From Prorocentrum cordatum (Eukaryota > Sar > Dinophyceae > Prorocentrales > Prorocentraceae): a DNA stretch of 64,000 bases. The stretch is taken from NCBI GenBank assembly GCA_963575745.1, contig CAUYUJ010018865.1, positions 1 to 64,000 of the forward strand. Reading direction: 5' to 3'. Positions 41,452-52,767 of this stretch are shown in pieces; the stretch's first letter is position 1; every line of letters begins with the position of its first letter. The notes under the pieces are model-generated. The model saw nothing but the letters and a program-made list of their open reading frames with translations, made no database searches and was not told where the DNA came from. A program made the translations under genes and the position numbers.

Positions 41452-41655
41452 GGGGGGCGTAAGACCCGGGTACAGTGGACTCGGAAATCCCCGACGAGGT
41501 CGTCAACAAACATGACGAGGCCGAGCCTGCATTTTGACGAGGCCTCCCGCTGCAGACATCCCACGAAACTCCTACTCGTCAAAATCCGAGTCGCGGTCGT
41601 CAAAAAACGATGGCGAACCCGAGTCCTGGCAAACCCGGGTCTTACGCTCCCCCGA
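41452..41655. mobile_element. Family-10 TIR element, 8-bp TSD 6/8
   Basis: 204 bp. Left arm GGGGGGCGTAAGACCCGGGT and right arm ACCCGGGTCTTACGCTCCCC are inverted copies. Inner GGACTCGG/CCGAGTCC also pair. Flanks CAGAATCA (41444-41451) and CAGAAGAA (41656-41663). Confidence 0.75.
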
Positions 41656-41689
41656 CAGAAGAAGCTCTTCCGGCCCCGGGATCCTTCAA

Positions 41690-41803
41690 ATGCAACTCGC
41701 TGCGAGGGCTCCGGCGAGGGAGGGCCCCTGGAGGCCGAAAATCGCCAAACATATCATGTCATCAATTTTGTTGTCATGACCCTGGGGGGGGGGTCTGCAT
41801 GCA
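41690..41803 (+). mobile_element. Degenerate right half of family-2 element
   Basis: GGGCCCCTGGAGGCCGAAAA, then a TGTCAT...ATGACA arm and GGGGGTCTG, in family order. Confidence 0.45.
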
Positions 41804-41936
41804 GGACGGCGATCCATCGAGGATCGACTGGCGGCGGCAGCTCACAATCGGTCCCTGGACCCCTCCCGGGGTCTCAACGCGTGGCGTCGACGGCCCCCTC
41901 GAGGGCCAAATACCGTTGTCTCAACTCGCCCTCCTG

Positions 41937-42065
41937 AGACGCCGACGCCGACGCCGGCGCCGACGCAGACGCCGACGCCGACGACGATGCCGACGCCGAC
42001 GCCGACGCCGACGACGACGACGACGCCGACGCCGACGACGACGACGACGATGACGACGAACGACC
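41937..42065. repeat. GACGCC/GACGAC hexamer-trimer array
   Basis: Degenerate (GACGCC)n grading into (GAC)n. Confidence 0.9.
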
Positions 42066-42267
42066 AACCGACCGACGACGATCGATTAACGATCGACCGG
42101 CGGCGGCGGCGGTGGCCGCCCGGTGCCTGAGCGGGCGCCACGACGAAGAGGCCGGCATCCGCCCGCGCGCCGTCGCCCGAGAGGTGCAGCCACTGGCCCT
42201 TCGGCCTCTCTCGGCTCCGCGCGGGGAAGTGTAAGGCGAGGCTTCCAGGGGGCCAGGGCGGGCTCCT

Positions 42268-42415
42268 CGTCCTCCTCCTCCTCCTCCTCCTCCTCCTCCT
42301 CCTCCTTCTCCTCCTCCTCCTCCTCCTCCTCCTCCTCCTCCTCCTCCTCCTCCTCCCCGTCCTCCTCCTCCTCCTCCTTCTACTCATCCTCTTCCTCCTC
42401 CTTCTCCTCCTCCTG
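42268..42415. repeat. CTC trinucleotide array
   Basis: (CTC)n with TTC interruptions, just beyond the 3' end of the copia-like element. Confidence 0.95.
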
Positions 42416-42688
42416 ACGCGCTAAAACGCATCGAACGATATCCGAGAGGATGGTGGCAGAGAGATCTTTTCCGCAAACAAGCAAAAACCTCGAGCCAAGA
42501 GGGTGCCTACGGGTAGACACATCACCGAAACTCAACATAGAGAGTTCAAGATCACACGGGTAGTATACACAGCATGAACTTGTTTACTGAGTCCGTCCCA
42601 GTTTAGTGAGCTTGATACTCCACTAAATGAAACCACAGGGGCACCCTCAGACTGCTTTGACATCGGTGACTCTCGGCCTGCTGCCATC

Positions 42689-43641
42689 TCATAGAGCAGT
42701 GCGCTCGGACCTGGTCGGTTCCACCGACGAGGTCTGGGGTGAGGGAGAGGAAAGAGACGAGGACAACGAGAACGAAGACGGACCGACAGACCCGGCCGCC
42801 AGTTGCAAGGCCGTGCTCTCGGAGGTGCTCTGCAGGAGGCCTGAACGTGGCAATTGAAGCTGGGCAGCGTTTGACTTGGCGAGGCCGGCCGTCGTCATCA
42901 CATCTACGGGCATCATGGGCTGGGGTACCCAGCGAACAGCTCCCCCCACGCGCCCAAGAGAATCCCGGCAGACTGCGAGGTCTATCGCAGCTCTCCTGTC
43001 AGTATTACTCCCAGGCGTCTCCTGGCCGAGAGTGTCGACGAAACCCCTCGCGTCTACGATGCTGACATTCCCCTCAGGGGTCAGGTCCAGGGTGCAACTC
43101 TTGTGCAGCACTGAGGCGAGAGGTCTTACGTGAGACTTCCAAGAATCGTCCACAACCTCCCCCTGATAGCGTCGTAAAACAACATCTGGAGCCATTCGGC
43201 TTCGGCAAGTGCCGCGCTCAGTGACTGGAGTTCTCCGGCCAGCGTCGATGGAACCTGACGCTTCGCCCTGCACGAGCGCCACGCGAGAGGGGTAACTCGG
43301 GCCCCGGACCCTCTGGCCAGCGCAGCGTCTGCCGCGCACACTTGCCAAGCTTGCTGGGGTTGGTCCCCGCTGTTCGCTGCAGCCCCACCGCAGTCGGAAT
43401 CCGTGGCAAACAGTAGAGACTTGACGTTTAAACGCCACACGATTATCGGCACACTCGCGGTCTGCCTAAGATGGTCGACCATCTTATTCAACGCAACGGC
43501 GTACCCGACGGTAGGATGCGAGACCTTGCTAGCCAGCAAGGATGCGGAGCCCGACGCCTCGGCTCGCGTTTCGCGCCCCACCCAATTGAGACGGTACACC
43601 ATAGATCTGAAGTCCGATCTCGCGGCCGACGAGTGGCGCAT
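42689..43641 (-). pseudogene. Copia-like RNase H
   Basis: Frame 43641-43126 reads SLLFATDSDCGGAAANSGDQ (first Asp) and RAKRQVPSTLAGELQSLSAA (the Ty1/copia STLAxE block). After a frameshift near 43130, frame 43438-42689 gives VSIVDARGFVDTL, TDRRAAIDLAV and GAVRWVPQPMMPVDVMT, the C-terminal copia RNase H signature. It continues the RT to its right. Confidence 0.75.
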
Positions 43642-44992
43642 CGTGATCAGACCTCCTGGCCCGAGGAAGGGTGAGGCGGTTCAGCTGCTCGAGGATGTAC
43701 TTTTCTCGATCAACCAGTACCCTGTCCGGCAGCCTCCTCAACCTTCGACCGATGTAATCCACCCCCGAAGCGCGCGGCCTCTCCGTCATGCCAAGATCGA
43801 AGCGCTCTCGGTAACACTTCAGCTCATCGGCCTGCACCGGGGGAACGCGTGCCATGCACCAGTCGTCCACCTCTAGGATAACCGTGGACGCAGGACCCCG
43901 GGACCCCCTCTTGGTCATCCAGCACGGCTCGAGCTTTGACGCCACCTACCCCCTTGACTCGAAGAACGCTACAGTGGTGCGATGTAGAGCGAGGGGGGCG
44001 TCGCCCAATCCGCAAACAGGGGCGATGGGCTCGATCAGAGACCCGGGGGGAAGGGGCAATCCCTCGCATGGTTCGACGAAAACCCTCCCCCAGGGGCGAA
44101 CTTAGGGATCGCTTTGACAGAACTCATTTCTGAGATCTCCGATCTGGATGTCCATGTCGAGAGCCAGTGACATCGTCAGAAACAACATCAAGCCCTCCAT
44201 CTAAGGAGTGGGGCAGTAGACCCTAAGTTCTCCAGTGCCTTCGTCCTCGTGTCCTCGAACACACCAACGACTTGTAGCTTTGGGGCGAGAAGACGTTCCT
44301 TCCTCAGGTTTCCACCGTCTCACCATGCGGCTGGACACGACCCGGTTAGGATACCTAGCCCGGAGCACTCGACCCTCCTCGGGTGTGAACACCCGTGCCG
44401 CCTGCGAGTCTTTGATGGCTGACCATTCCTTGGCGTCGGCGGCGTCGAACTCCGCCATCTCTTCCGGACTCAGGCGCCTCTTCGAAACTTCCGAACCCTG
44501 GACGTGGCCAGCGCCAGGGCCCCCCCCCCCCCCCCCAGGAACAAGCGCCGCGCCAGCGTTTCCATTCCCGAATTCCGCCCAAGATCCGCTCCAACCCCTG
44601 TCTGCCATTTCTTCGCGCGGAGAAAGAAAATACTGACTGGTCTGTTCTGCTGAGAGAGACAGGAGGACCATCTCGTCAATGTCTCGGACGTTCCCGCCGG
44701 GTCCCGGCGCGCCCTGGTCTGGAGAACTGGACCCGGCTCTTCCTGGCTCTGGAGGAGAAACTCTCGAACCGACCCTGCTCCAGTCGGCGATCATTCGCCC
44801 AGCGCGCACCTCCGAGGGCCCTTTGGGGCCCACGACCGGCTGAGGGAGATTTTCCAGCCAGGCCTGGTGTCTGCGAGTCTGCTCCTCACGCATCTGACGG
44901 AAAGCCTCGTCGCGGTCGCCCCGGGGGCGTCTCCTCGTCTCCCCGTCTAGGAGACGAGCTCTGCGGACGGCCTCCTGCCGCTGCTGCCCCAC
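43529..44992 (-). pseudogene. Copia-like reverse transcriptase, frameshifted
   Basis: Frame 44992-44201 ends with the start of a Ty1/copia RT: AEFDAADAKEWSAIKDSQAA, then YPNRVVSSRMVRRWKPEEG and SRWCVRGHEDEGTGEL. The catalytic region spans broken frames at 44200-43950. Frame 43945-43529 gives LEVDDWCMARVPPVQADELK (the VDD motif) and the GVDYIGRRLRRLPDRVLVDR block. At least two frameshifts, so not functional as it stands. Confidence 0.75.
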
Positions 44993-45472
44993 GCCCGCGC
45001 CTGCGGGCCGGGGGAAGAGGAAACGGATTTGGTTGATCGGCCGCGCTCGGGGCCACGGATCCAGACGGGGCCACCGAGGGAGCAGAAGGACCCGACTGAG
45101 ATCTGCCTCTCAGGCGGGCGCGGTGCCTCGACCTGAGGAATCTCCCGCTCTCTGGCGCCTGCAGGGGCGCCACCCGCTCTCTGCGGCACTTCGTCGCGTC
45201 CTGCGTCGCCGAGTGACCCCGAGGTCTCGGGAGGGAGCGCGGAGGGGGGAGGGGCCGTCGCGGCCCCCTCGGCAGGTGGGGCCGGATCTTCCCAAGCCTC
45301 GATCGGGGGGGGGGGCCCTCTCGCACGACGCCCACCCTGGCTCGGTGCATCCCGGATTGCACTTCTCTGATCATGGAGGCCACCGCGGGATCTAGCAGAA
45401 TCTCCGCTCCCCGCGCCTCTGGCCCAGTGGCGGGCCTGAGCTGCTCGCTGGCGCATGTCCACGGTCTCGCTC

Positions 45473-46451
45473 TCATGGGCACCCAAACGCTGTCGTTACG
45501 TTGAAAGACCACCACCCCCGGGCCAGTCCACCTGTCGCGTTGCAACGCGTAGGTTTTGCGCTGGGTCCGGGGAGCCCTGCGCCACGCGCTCGATGTCTCG
45601 GTGCCCTCGCTGCGGCCTTCACCGGGGCCTGGCCCCCTTTCTGGAACAACTGGGGCCGAGCAAAACGCCTGATGCTCATCGCTCTGGCGAAGTCCGCGGC
45701 AGCCGTGTCTTGATCCCACGCCGTCTCGTCGAGATCCTGTTGGCCAGCTAAACCGAGGGGGTCGCCTGACATCAACTCGCGCGGAACCCGGGGATTCCGC
45801 CCGAAGACAAGCTGGTTCGGAGAACCCCCCCCTGTGGAGATATTTGTTTTTCGAGGCCACAACTTCATGCTCCAGAATCTCGAGCTCCCTTGCCGTGGCG
45901 ACGACGGTCTGCTCGGAGCCCTTGTCTAAGAGGTCCTTGACCCACCCCCGTGTCTCTCCGCCCTGCCGTTCCCCCATGGGGCCTCGGCGTTGACCGCGTG
46001 CTGCAACGCGCCCTGCTGCTCCAGTCCCCTGAGGAACTCAGCCTGGGATTCGGATCCCCCGTCCGAAAGCACTAACTCCGGGGGGAAAATACCGAATCCA
46101 CGAGCTCGCGAAAGCCTCCCACGCGCTCAGCGCTGTCGGAATGCCGTGTCCACTGCATCTGGCCACCACCTGATAGCTGCCACCGTGACACACAGCATCT
46201 AAGAACGGGACGGAGCGCCCCTCAAAGCAAACGTAAAACGCGTCAATCCCAACAACACGATTACATTGGTAGGTGTGAGGCATGGCGGCTCTCCGCCACT
46301 GTTCCGCCTTGGGATGTGCCTCGCAGTCGGGGCACGAAAATGGCGCCTTCACATAGTTGGGGACCTCTGGACCAGCGCGGGCGCCTCTCAGGGCCCGAAA
46401 AAGGAGAGGGAGGCGCTGATGGCCCAGGCTCACATGGACCTTGCACAGCAA
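45473..46451 (-). pseudogene. Copia-like integrase, frameshifted
   Basis: An HHCC-type zinc region (VHVSLGHQRLP ... FSCPDCEAHPK), catalytic Asp in NRVVGIDAFYV, second Asp in LVLSDGGSESQAEFL (about 46059-46080, other frame), and a downstream NGxxERxGG-like region with TARELEILEHEVVASKNKYL. Then a frameshift near 45850 into SPNQLVFGRNPRVPREL, the typical integrase C-terminal block. The order integrase before RT defines the copia type. Confidence 0.75.
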
Positions 46452-46779
46452 ATCTCAAACCCGAGCGTCGATGTGAAGTGGGGTCTGGTCCTCCTCAGGC
46501 CGTCTTCCTCGCCCTCCTCGTCTCCCTCGGGAATGGAGTCGAGACCTCCAGAGCCATCGCGGCGTCTTGATCCTCGGGGTCGAGATCCATCTCGCTATTT
46601 TCCGCAGACGGGGGGCCCACTTCCACCGCTTCCGCCGCCAGGGCGTCGATCTGCGAGATCAGACCCCACAGGGGCTCCGGATGGGCCGACTTCCGGGCCA
46701 TGTGGGACACGATCATGGCAACTGTTTCGGCCATATGTTTGCAAAACGCAGGGGGGGGGGGGGGGACACCTGAGCATTT

Positions 46780-47196
46780 CTAGTCGCCGTCTGACCTTCC
46801 AAGACAGTGTTCGTGATAACCTGGGCACTGGTACTTCTGGAACATCTCGACCACGATGGGGTCATTCGTTAAAAGCCGAATCCCCTTCCTGGATAGCCTG
46901 CCCCCCGAATCCACCGTGAGGCCGAAACAGCGCATGTCGAACGACGCCGAATGCATGCCTGGCATGGTGGCCAGCTGGACCACCTGGGGGTCCTTCCAGG
47001 ACGAAGCTGTGTCGGGGTGCTCTAGAACGAAGGCGCGCCCGCCCCGGTGCTGGACGGGCCGGGCCAAGTCCGCCGCGCGGCGAAGGTGCTCGCGACCCTC
47101 CAGGACCAGAGCCTCGCGATACTCGGAGTCCATGGACCCCTTGCTGACCCTAAAGATGGCGCCGTGCGTCCCGCACGGGGGCTCCAGCATGACCAC
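46780..47196 (-). pseudogene. Cytosine-methyltransferase-like module inside the copia-like element
   Basis: The open frame reads MLEPPCGTHGAIFRVSKG, then GRAFVLEHPDTASSWKDPQV and FDMRCFGLTVDSGGRLSRKG, ending HEHCLGR. The PPC motif and the EHP (ENV-like) motif in this order resemble motifs IV and VI of C5-cytosine methyltransferases. Retrotransposons carrying such modules are known from dinoflagellates. I see no SAM-binding motif I in this frame, so it may be a reduced or broken domain. Confidence 0.5.
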
Positions 47197-47221
47197 TGCT
47201 GGCTTCTAGGTGTTTTTGTCT

Positions 47222-47977
47222 TCAAGCGCTGCCGTGCGGAGAATCTGCCCCCCGACTCTCGGAAGCCCCAACCGGTCTCCAGATCCCTGCCCCCGAGACG
47301 CCGAGGCAGCCCGTCCGGCGTTTCCGAACCTCGGGATCGATTCGGGGAGGAGAGTGAACTTCCACAAGTGCCCGATCGGCCAACTGCCTCCTTCGAGAAC
47401 CCTCGGGTTTCTCTAAATTGGGAGTCTGACTGCGGAAAGCCGCTCGGCTGATCTGGGAGCGGGTGGGCGCTCCCTGAGGTCGCTCTCCCGGAAGTCCCCG
47501 AACTTCAGGCTTCTGATGGAGAAGCTGTTCGTCGAGCGGGGGCTGCTCCACTCCTGGAAGCTGTCCGACTGGTGGAGGTTGCTCCACTCCTGGAAGCTGC
47601 GGAACTGGCGGAAGCTGCCCCGTGCCTGGAAGCTGTCCTTCACCGTCGAATGGCCCTGCCGTGAAGCGCTGGGCCCTCTCGCACTCTCTCTTTTCCCTCC
47701 TAAAGGGAATCGCCTCGGAGTCGCCATTAAACTCACCAGCGAGCAACGAGTCCCGCCGGACGGGCAGAGACATCGCCACCAGGCGCTCTGCGCGGGCATC
47801 CAGAGAAGCGCCCCCTTCCGTTGTCCAATTCCCTCCTGGATTCCTGATCGGATTCACCCCCTTGTTCTCACTTAGGACGTTGGGCGCTTCTCCGTGGGAG
47901 AAGAAAGTCTCGCGCGGCTGCCATCTTGCGTCGCTCAGGATCTGCGCGAGGTTCTCTGCCCCAGGCAACTCACTCAA
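47222..47977 (-). pseudogene. Copia-like element linker, Pro/Gln/Leu repeats
   Basis: An open frame without ATG at its start. Contains tandem QLPGVEQPPPVGQLPGVEQP-type 10-12 residue repeats and charged flanks. No catalytic motif; probably the disordered linker between zinc-region and methyltransferase-like parts of the polyprotein. Confidence 0.5.
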
Positions 47978-48000
47978 TCCGCATAGGCATTTGCCGTCTC

Positions 48001-48873
48001 TCAGTGGCCGTCTGGGCTGCCTGGTCCACCGCTGCCCCCCGCATTCAGAGACTCGGGGCCAACCTTCTCCCAGCCGGCGGCGAAAGCCGTCTGAGCCGGG
48101 ACCTGCGGCTGCGGCGCCTTGGGCTCGTCCTCGAGCGCAATCTGCTTATCCACCTTTATCTGCCTCTCCTGGATGCCGATCTGCGCCGCCAGGATGCTCT
48201 GGATAGCCTTTCCCTGCTCGACCACCGACGCGAGGAGACCGTGATTCTGGTTGGCCATTTCCTCTTTCATGCTCTGAATCTCCCTGGCCAGGGAAATGCG
48301 AGCCACCAGCGGGCGCGGGCGCGGGGGCCCCGTGCTGTCGACCTCCATCGGCGCCTCCAGCGCCTGGCATTGCGTCGTCATCTCCTCCGTCCTCCTCTGC
48401 GCCCGCGTCGATCCCTCCGAGCCCGACGTCGATCCCTGGTCTCCCGTCGTCGTCATGAGGGCGACCTTGGCGCATTCGGCGGAGGCCCTCATCGAAGCTC
48501 TGCCCCTGGGCGGAGTGGCCAGATCGCATATGTTCAGCTGCGCCGAGCCTCCCTGCTCGGCCTTGCCCTTCCCCTCAGGGTTGGCCTGGGCCTTGACGAA
48601 GCTCGAGACCCCCATGCGGCAGTCCCCGCAGTTCTCCCAACTCCCGTGCGGATTGCCGCATTGGGACACGCTGCTCCACGGGCGTGGACACGCCGGCTGC
48701 CCGTTCGCGTAGTACTGGTCTGCCTTCTTGGTCTTGAGGGGCCTCGATGTCCGTTGTGGAACATGTGGATAAGCGTGAGCCCCTTGGTGGTCCGCCACGA
48801 CTCGCGAACTGAGATGTGCCCGGTACTCGTCTCCTACGGACAGGCCCGACGGATGCGCGTTTCCGATCAGCAA
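48001..48873 (-). pseudogene. Copia-like element zinc-binding region
   Basis: The open frame includes CPRPWSSVSQCGNPHGSWEN then CGDCRMG, a GNxHGxWxxCxxC pattern recurrent in dinoflagellate copia polyproteins. A coiled-coil-like stretch follows (SLAREIQSMKEEMANQ, IQERQIKVDKQIALE). It sits between protease and linker, and the start is non-ATG. Confidence 0.5.
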
Positions 48874-48911
48874 GTGCTTGACGGATTGTGGTTATCCACG
48901 CGCTGGCTCGG

Positions 48912-49921
48912 TCATCGCTTCCAGAAGCGTCTTCGCGGCCCTGTTCCAGCGCGCCATGGCACCGGCAGCCGTTGGGCGAAGACGAGGTCTGCGGGATCTT
49001 CCTCAAACCGCTCGGCCCAGAAATGGCCACTTGCGTCGGATCGCGACTTCGACGACGCAACGACGAGGGAGATGCGCGAATCTCTTCCCGAGACACCTGC
49101 AGAGAAGCCGAGGGTCCCAGGACGTCCCAAGCCTCTGGAACCGAAGGGATGAAGAAAGAGGTGCTCGCCTGGTGTCGGAGGGTCTCCGCGATGCTTTCGG
49201 CTGCCAGCGCTGACCACTTCCCAGGCCGAGTCTTCCTCGAGACATGTCCGACTGGCCCTGGGCCCCCGAGTCCACCTCTCCGAAGACGACTCCGACGACT
49301 CGATAGGAGACGAAGGAGGGGTAGAGGGAAACGTGTAGCTCTCGCTCGAGCCTCGGCGAAAGTTCGACGCCTGCAGTCCAGAACGCTCCCGGACAGCCTC
49401 CGGGAGCTCAAAATCCTCTGGGCTGCCGAGCTCGTCGATCGCAGTCGCCCGATGACCGCTCAACAGCCGCTTCAAACGAGTGGTCGCTCCCAACTGCCTC
49501 AGAGTCATCTCGGCGCTCGGCAGGTCTATCGCGGCCTTCCTTTGCTCCTGCATGCCTGCCGATCGGCATGGGGGCTGGCGCGCCCTGCTCGATCAGGTCC
49601 AGCTCCACGATGCCGGCCTTGCCCTCGGTGCCCGTCGAAATCAAGGGCCCCGACCGTGCCGGCGTCTTGCCGCCGACTCCCCTCGCGCATTCGTGCTTGC
49701 TCTTGACCCAGACGACCTGATAGCAGCTCATTCAGGCGCCGCCCCAGCCGCTTCAAGGCCCGCGGCCCGATCAGCGCCTGGCCGGCCGCCGTGTCCACCA
49801 CGATGTCTCCCGGATCGGTGACCGGCAGGCTCATGACCTCGACCTTGGCGGACCGTACTAAGTCCGCGACTCTACGCGCCAAGTCACGCGCGCTGAACGA
49901 GTTGGCCCCCCTCGAGGCCAT
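48912..49921 (-). pseudogene. Copia-like aspartic protease, frameshifted
   Basis: Frame 49921-49526 carries GDIVVDTAAGQALIGPRALK (DTA active-site motif, D43 of this frame). After shifts near 49700 and 49560 the frame resumes as LPSAEMTLRQLGATTRLKRL and SGHRATAIDELGSPEDFEL, typical of the region following the protease in these elements. Confidence 0.65.
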
Positions 49922-50002
49922 GGTCGTGCAAGTCGGCTCCGACTCGTTGAGCAGCGCGAATCCGCTCCCTGCGGCTACTCCGGCGGGTTCTCCTTTCTAT
50001 GG

Positions 50003-50044
50003 GCACTCTCTGCTCCAGTGCCCCTTCTTATGGCATCGGTGGCA
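50003..50044 (-). pseudogene. Gag CCHC zinc knuckle of the copia-like element
   Basis: The minus strand encodes CHRCHKKGHWSREC, a C-x2-C-x4-H-x4-C nucleocapsid knuckle, followed immediately by Pro and a TAG. The protease frame begins ~80 bp downstream, so gag is separated from protease by a frame change. The gag N-terminus upstream is not recognisable. Confidence 0.75.
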
Positions 50045-50405
50045 TCAAGTGCTCGGGCTCGAGCAGCGGGCCGAGGCCCTGCCGGCTCCGCTGCGGCGCA
50101 GGACAAGATGGAAGGACGTGGTGCTGGCAACCGAAGCGGTGGCGATCCTGGGCCGAGCGCCCCCAATCGCGCTCAGCAGTCCGCTCGGCTCGTGGACCTG
50201 TGCGATCATGGCGGACAGGGCAGCCTTCTCTAGAGGTCAAAACATCCACCCCCATCATAACCACCCCGACACGCGAAGTCGTCTGGTAGAAGCGCCTAGA
50301 GAAGGCATCGAACAGGGCAGGGCTGCTTAGTAAACGCCCAGGGCCGTTTAGTACGCGCCAATTGTCCGGTGCGGGTGGTTTTTCCTCCCTTGATTCCCCA
50401 TCATA

Positions 50406-51345
50406 ATGGACGCGACCTGCCGCTGGAGGAACAGTTTCGAGGGCGGGGCCGCAGCCGAGCGGCAGCGGCTGGACGCGGAGGCGCAGAGCGAGCTGCAGGC
50501 GCTGACGGCGCTGCGCGTGTACCTGGAGGCGGACTTGGAGGCGCCGTGGCTGGAGCAGGTCTGCATAATGGACGCGTCGGACGAGGGGTGCGCCGCGGTG
50601 GTCACAGAGGCCTCCAGCGACGAGATCAGGACGGAAACCAGCCGCGGAGCCTTGCAGTCGTGGACGATACAGGCGGCGCGGGCCTACACCGACTTCCACC
50701 AGGAGGTGGGCGCCAAAGGCGACGAGGAACACAACGCGATCCGCCCAGAAATGGGGCGGCCGGGCTGCCTGGAGCTGTTCGCAGGCGGCGAGAGGCTACC
50801 GCAGGCGGCCCTCGCGATCTCGCTCGTGGGGGAGGCTTGGGACGTGATGAAGGGCACCGAGTTCGACCTGCTCTGCATCCCGCACCTCGAGCGGATCTTC
50901 CGACGTCTCCGCTGGCGGTGGTGGTGGTGGATGCACATGGCACCTCCACGCTCTACCTTCTCGCGAGCTCGACGCCCCGCCCGTCGCACAGCCAGGGTGC
51001 CCGGGGCCCGTGGGGACCATCGGGGCTGGCGCAGGACGACGCGGACAGAGCACTCGCGGGATCTACGCTGTGTATGGTGGCGGTGCAGCTGGCACTCTTC
51101 TGTATCACGGAGGGCGTCTACTTCGCGATCAAGAACCCCGAGTCCAGCATCGTGTGGCTCTTCCCGCCGATGCTCGAGCGCTTGGCGAAGTGCGAGGTGA
51201 TCCTAATCAAATGAGACTACTGCCAGCACGGGGAGGGAGTGGAAGAAGCTGACGACCCAGGCCACCAACCGCGAGGCCTTGCAGGTAGTTACTGGAACGA
51301 CGCTGCCAGGGCAGGACAGGGCCATGCCCAAGGACGGTGCACCCC
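50406..51345 (+). pseudogene. RNase H-like end plus methyltransferase-like domain of a retroelement
   Basis: From ATG 50406: LQALTALRVYLEADLEAPWL then CIMDASDEGCAAVVTE resembles the RNase H start (Asp of MDAS) of DIRS/Ngaro-type elements. Next, GCLELFAGGERLPQAALAIS looks like C5-methyltransferase motif I, and MAPPRSTFSRARRP is the PPC region with Cys replaced by Arg. A frameshift near 51000 continues as GPWGPSGLAQDDADR and VYFAIKNPESSIVWLFPPM (ENP-type motif). A second shift near 51233 leads into KKLTTQATNREALQ. Two frameshifts and a lost catalytic Cys imply an inactive remnant. Confidence 0.6.
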
Positions 51346-51530
51346 CAGACATGCGACGTCCTGATTTTTTCAGGACGGCGTCCCTGGAAGTCCCGACCCT
51401 TTCCCCGGGACCGGTTTTTCGTCCTGAGTCGTTCTTTGACGGTCCTGGGGCCCGGCGAGGGCCCCCCGGGGCCAAAAATAGCCAAAAACCTCCCGCCCGG
51501 ATTTTTTTTTACGACGCGAGCATGTCTGGG
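51344..51530 (+). mobile_element. Family-2 element, perfect 11-bp ends
   Basis: CCCAGACATGC / GCATGTCTGGG ends. It terminates the methyltransferase-like reading frame. Confidence 0.8.
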
Positions 51531-52109
51531 CCTGGCCAACTGCGGGCCAACGCCCCGGGAGGCTCCGAGGGGACGAAGGCCGCGCTGCCCGACCCCCGTT
51601 CTGCCAAGGCGCACGCCCAGGTCCTGCAGGGGAAGCGGGGGCCGAGCTCGCAGCGAGAGCCCTCGGGGGCTGCGGGTCCGGCCGCGGCGCGGGCTGCCGA
51701 GAGCGGCGAGGGCCGGGGCGCGGGCTGCTCCCGGCACGGGACTCCGGGCTGGGCGGGCAGAGGTGGCATCTGCTGTGCAAGGCCCGTGGCAGCACACAGA
51801 AAACACCACCGCGCGCCGGCAAACGGAGGGCGGCGGCAAGGCCGCCGCGTCGTCGTTCGAGAACTCCACGGGCCAGGGAGTCGAGGGCCCTCGTCATGGC
51901 GGGTTCCCTGGTGAGCCTTGGCGCGTTGAGCGAGGGGAGGAGTTCGGCGCGGGCACTGCTGCGCTTGGCGAGGACGGCTGGAGTGGCGCGGCTCGCATGC
52001 CGCCTGGGGCCCCTCTTCCGCTGGGCCCCCTCCGACGCGAACGCCGCCGGCGGGGGCGCCGCGACGCGTGGGCCTTGGGACAGCCGCGGGGACGAACGAG
52101 GGGCCACCT
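51531..52109. other. GC-rich spacer in the retroelement remnant
   Basis: Open in several frames but without motifs I recognise. By position it would correspond to the polyprotein between methyltransferase-like and recombinase-like parts. Confidence 0.35.
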
Positions 52110-52297
52110 CCCAGACCCCCGACGTGATGATTTTTGCCATTGCGTCGACCCCCCGAGGTCTGGACCCCTTCCCCAGGACCGGCTTGGCATCCGGAGTCGT
52201 TCTGTCGACGCTCCCGAGGCCAGGGGAGGGCTCCCGGAGGCCCAAAATCAGGAAAAACATCCCGTCATGAATTTTCCATTGCTCGAGGGGGCCTGGG
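52110..52297 (+). mobile_element. Family-2 element
   Basis: CCCAGACCCCCGACGTGATG start, GGGGGCCTGGG end. Confidence 0.75.
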
Positions 52298-52505
52298 CTG
52301 CGAGATGCACTCCCGAGCGGCTGCTCCCCTGGCTGCGAGGGCCGCGGCGGCGCAGAGGCCGCCGGCCGCTCTCTCCCGGGGGTCCTCCTCGGGAGCACCC
52401 GGCGGGCGGCGCGCCCGCTCCGCGGGGGCCCCGGCCGCCTCCCTTGACGAGGCGAGGCGAGCTCGCCTGGGTGGTGGGCGGCCGAAGCCCCCTCTGAGCT
52501 TCAAC

Positions 52506-52691
52506 CCCAGACCCCCTCGAGTCATGAAAAAATCACGACGGGAGGTTTTTCCCTATTTTCGGCCTCCGGGAGCCCTCACCGGGCCTCGGGAGCGTCAAAA
52601 AACGACTCAGGATGCAAAGCCGGTCATGGGGAAAGGGTCCAGACCTCTGGGGGTCGACGTAATGAAACAATCATTACGTCGGGGGTCTGGG
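52506..52691 (-). mobile_element. Family-2 element
   Basis: CCCAGACCCCC/GGGGGTCTGGG ends, opposite orientation to its neighbours. Confidence 0.8.
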
Positions 52692-52767
52692 ACGATCCAG
52701 GCTGTCCATTCGCGCGGTCGGCGACAGCACGAACGTGCTGTAGGAGAGGGCCGCGGAGGAGCTCCTC

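Noticed and set aside
42420-50345. LTRs of the copia-like element
   Set aside because: Compared 42420-42640 with 50240-50345; only scattered short matches (GTTTAGT) were found, no direct repeat that could be called an LTR.
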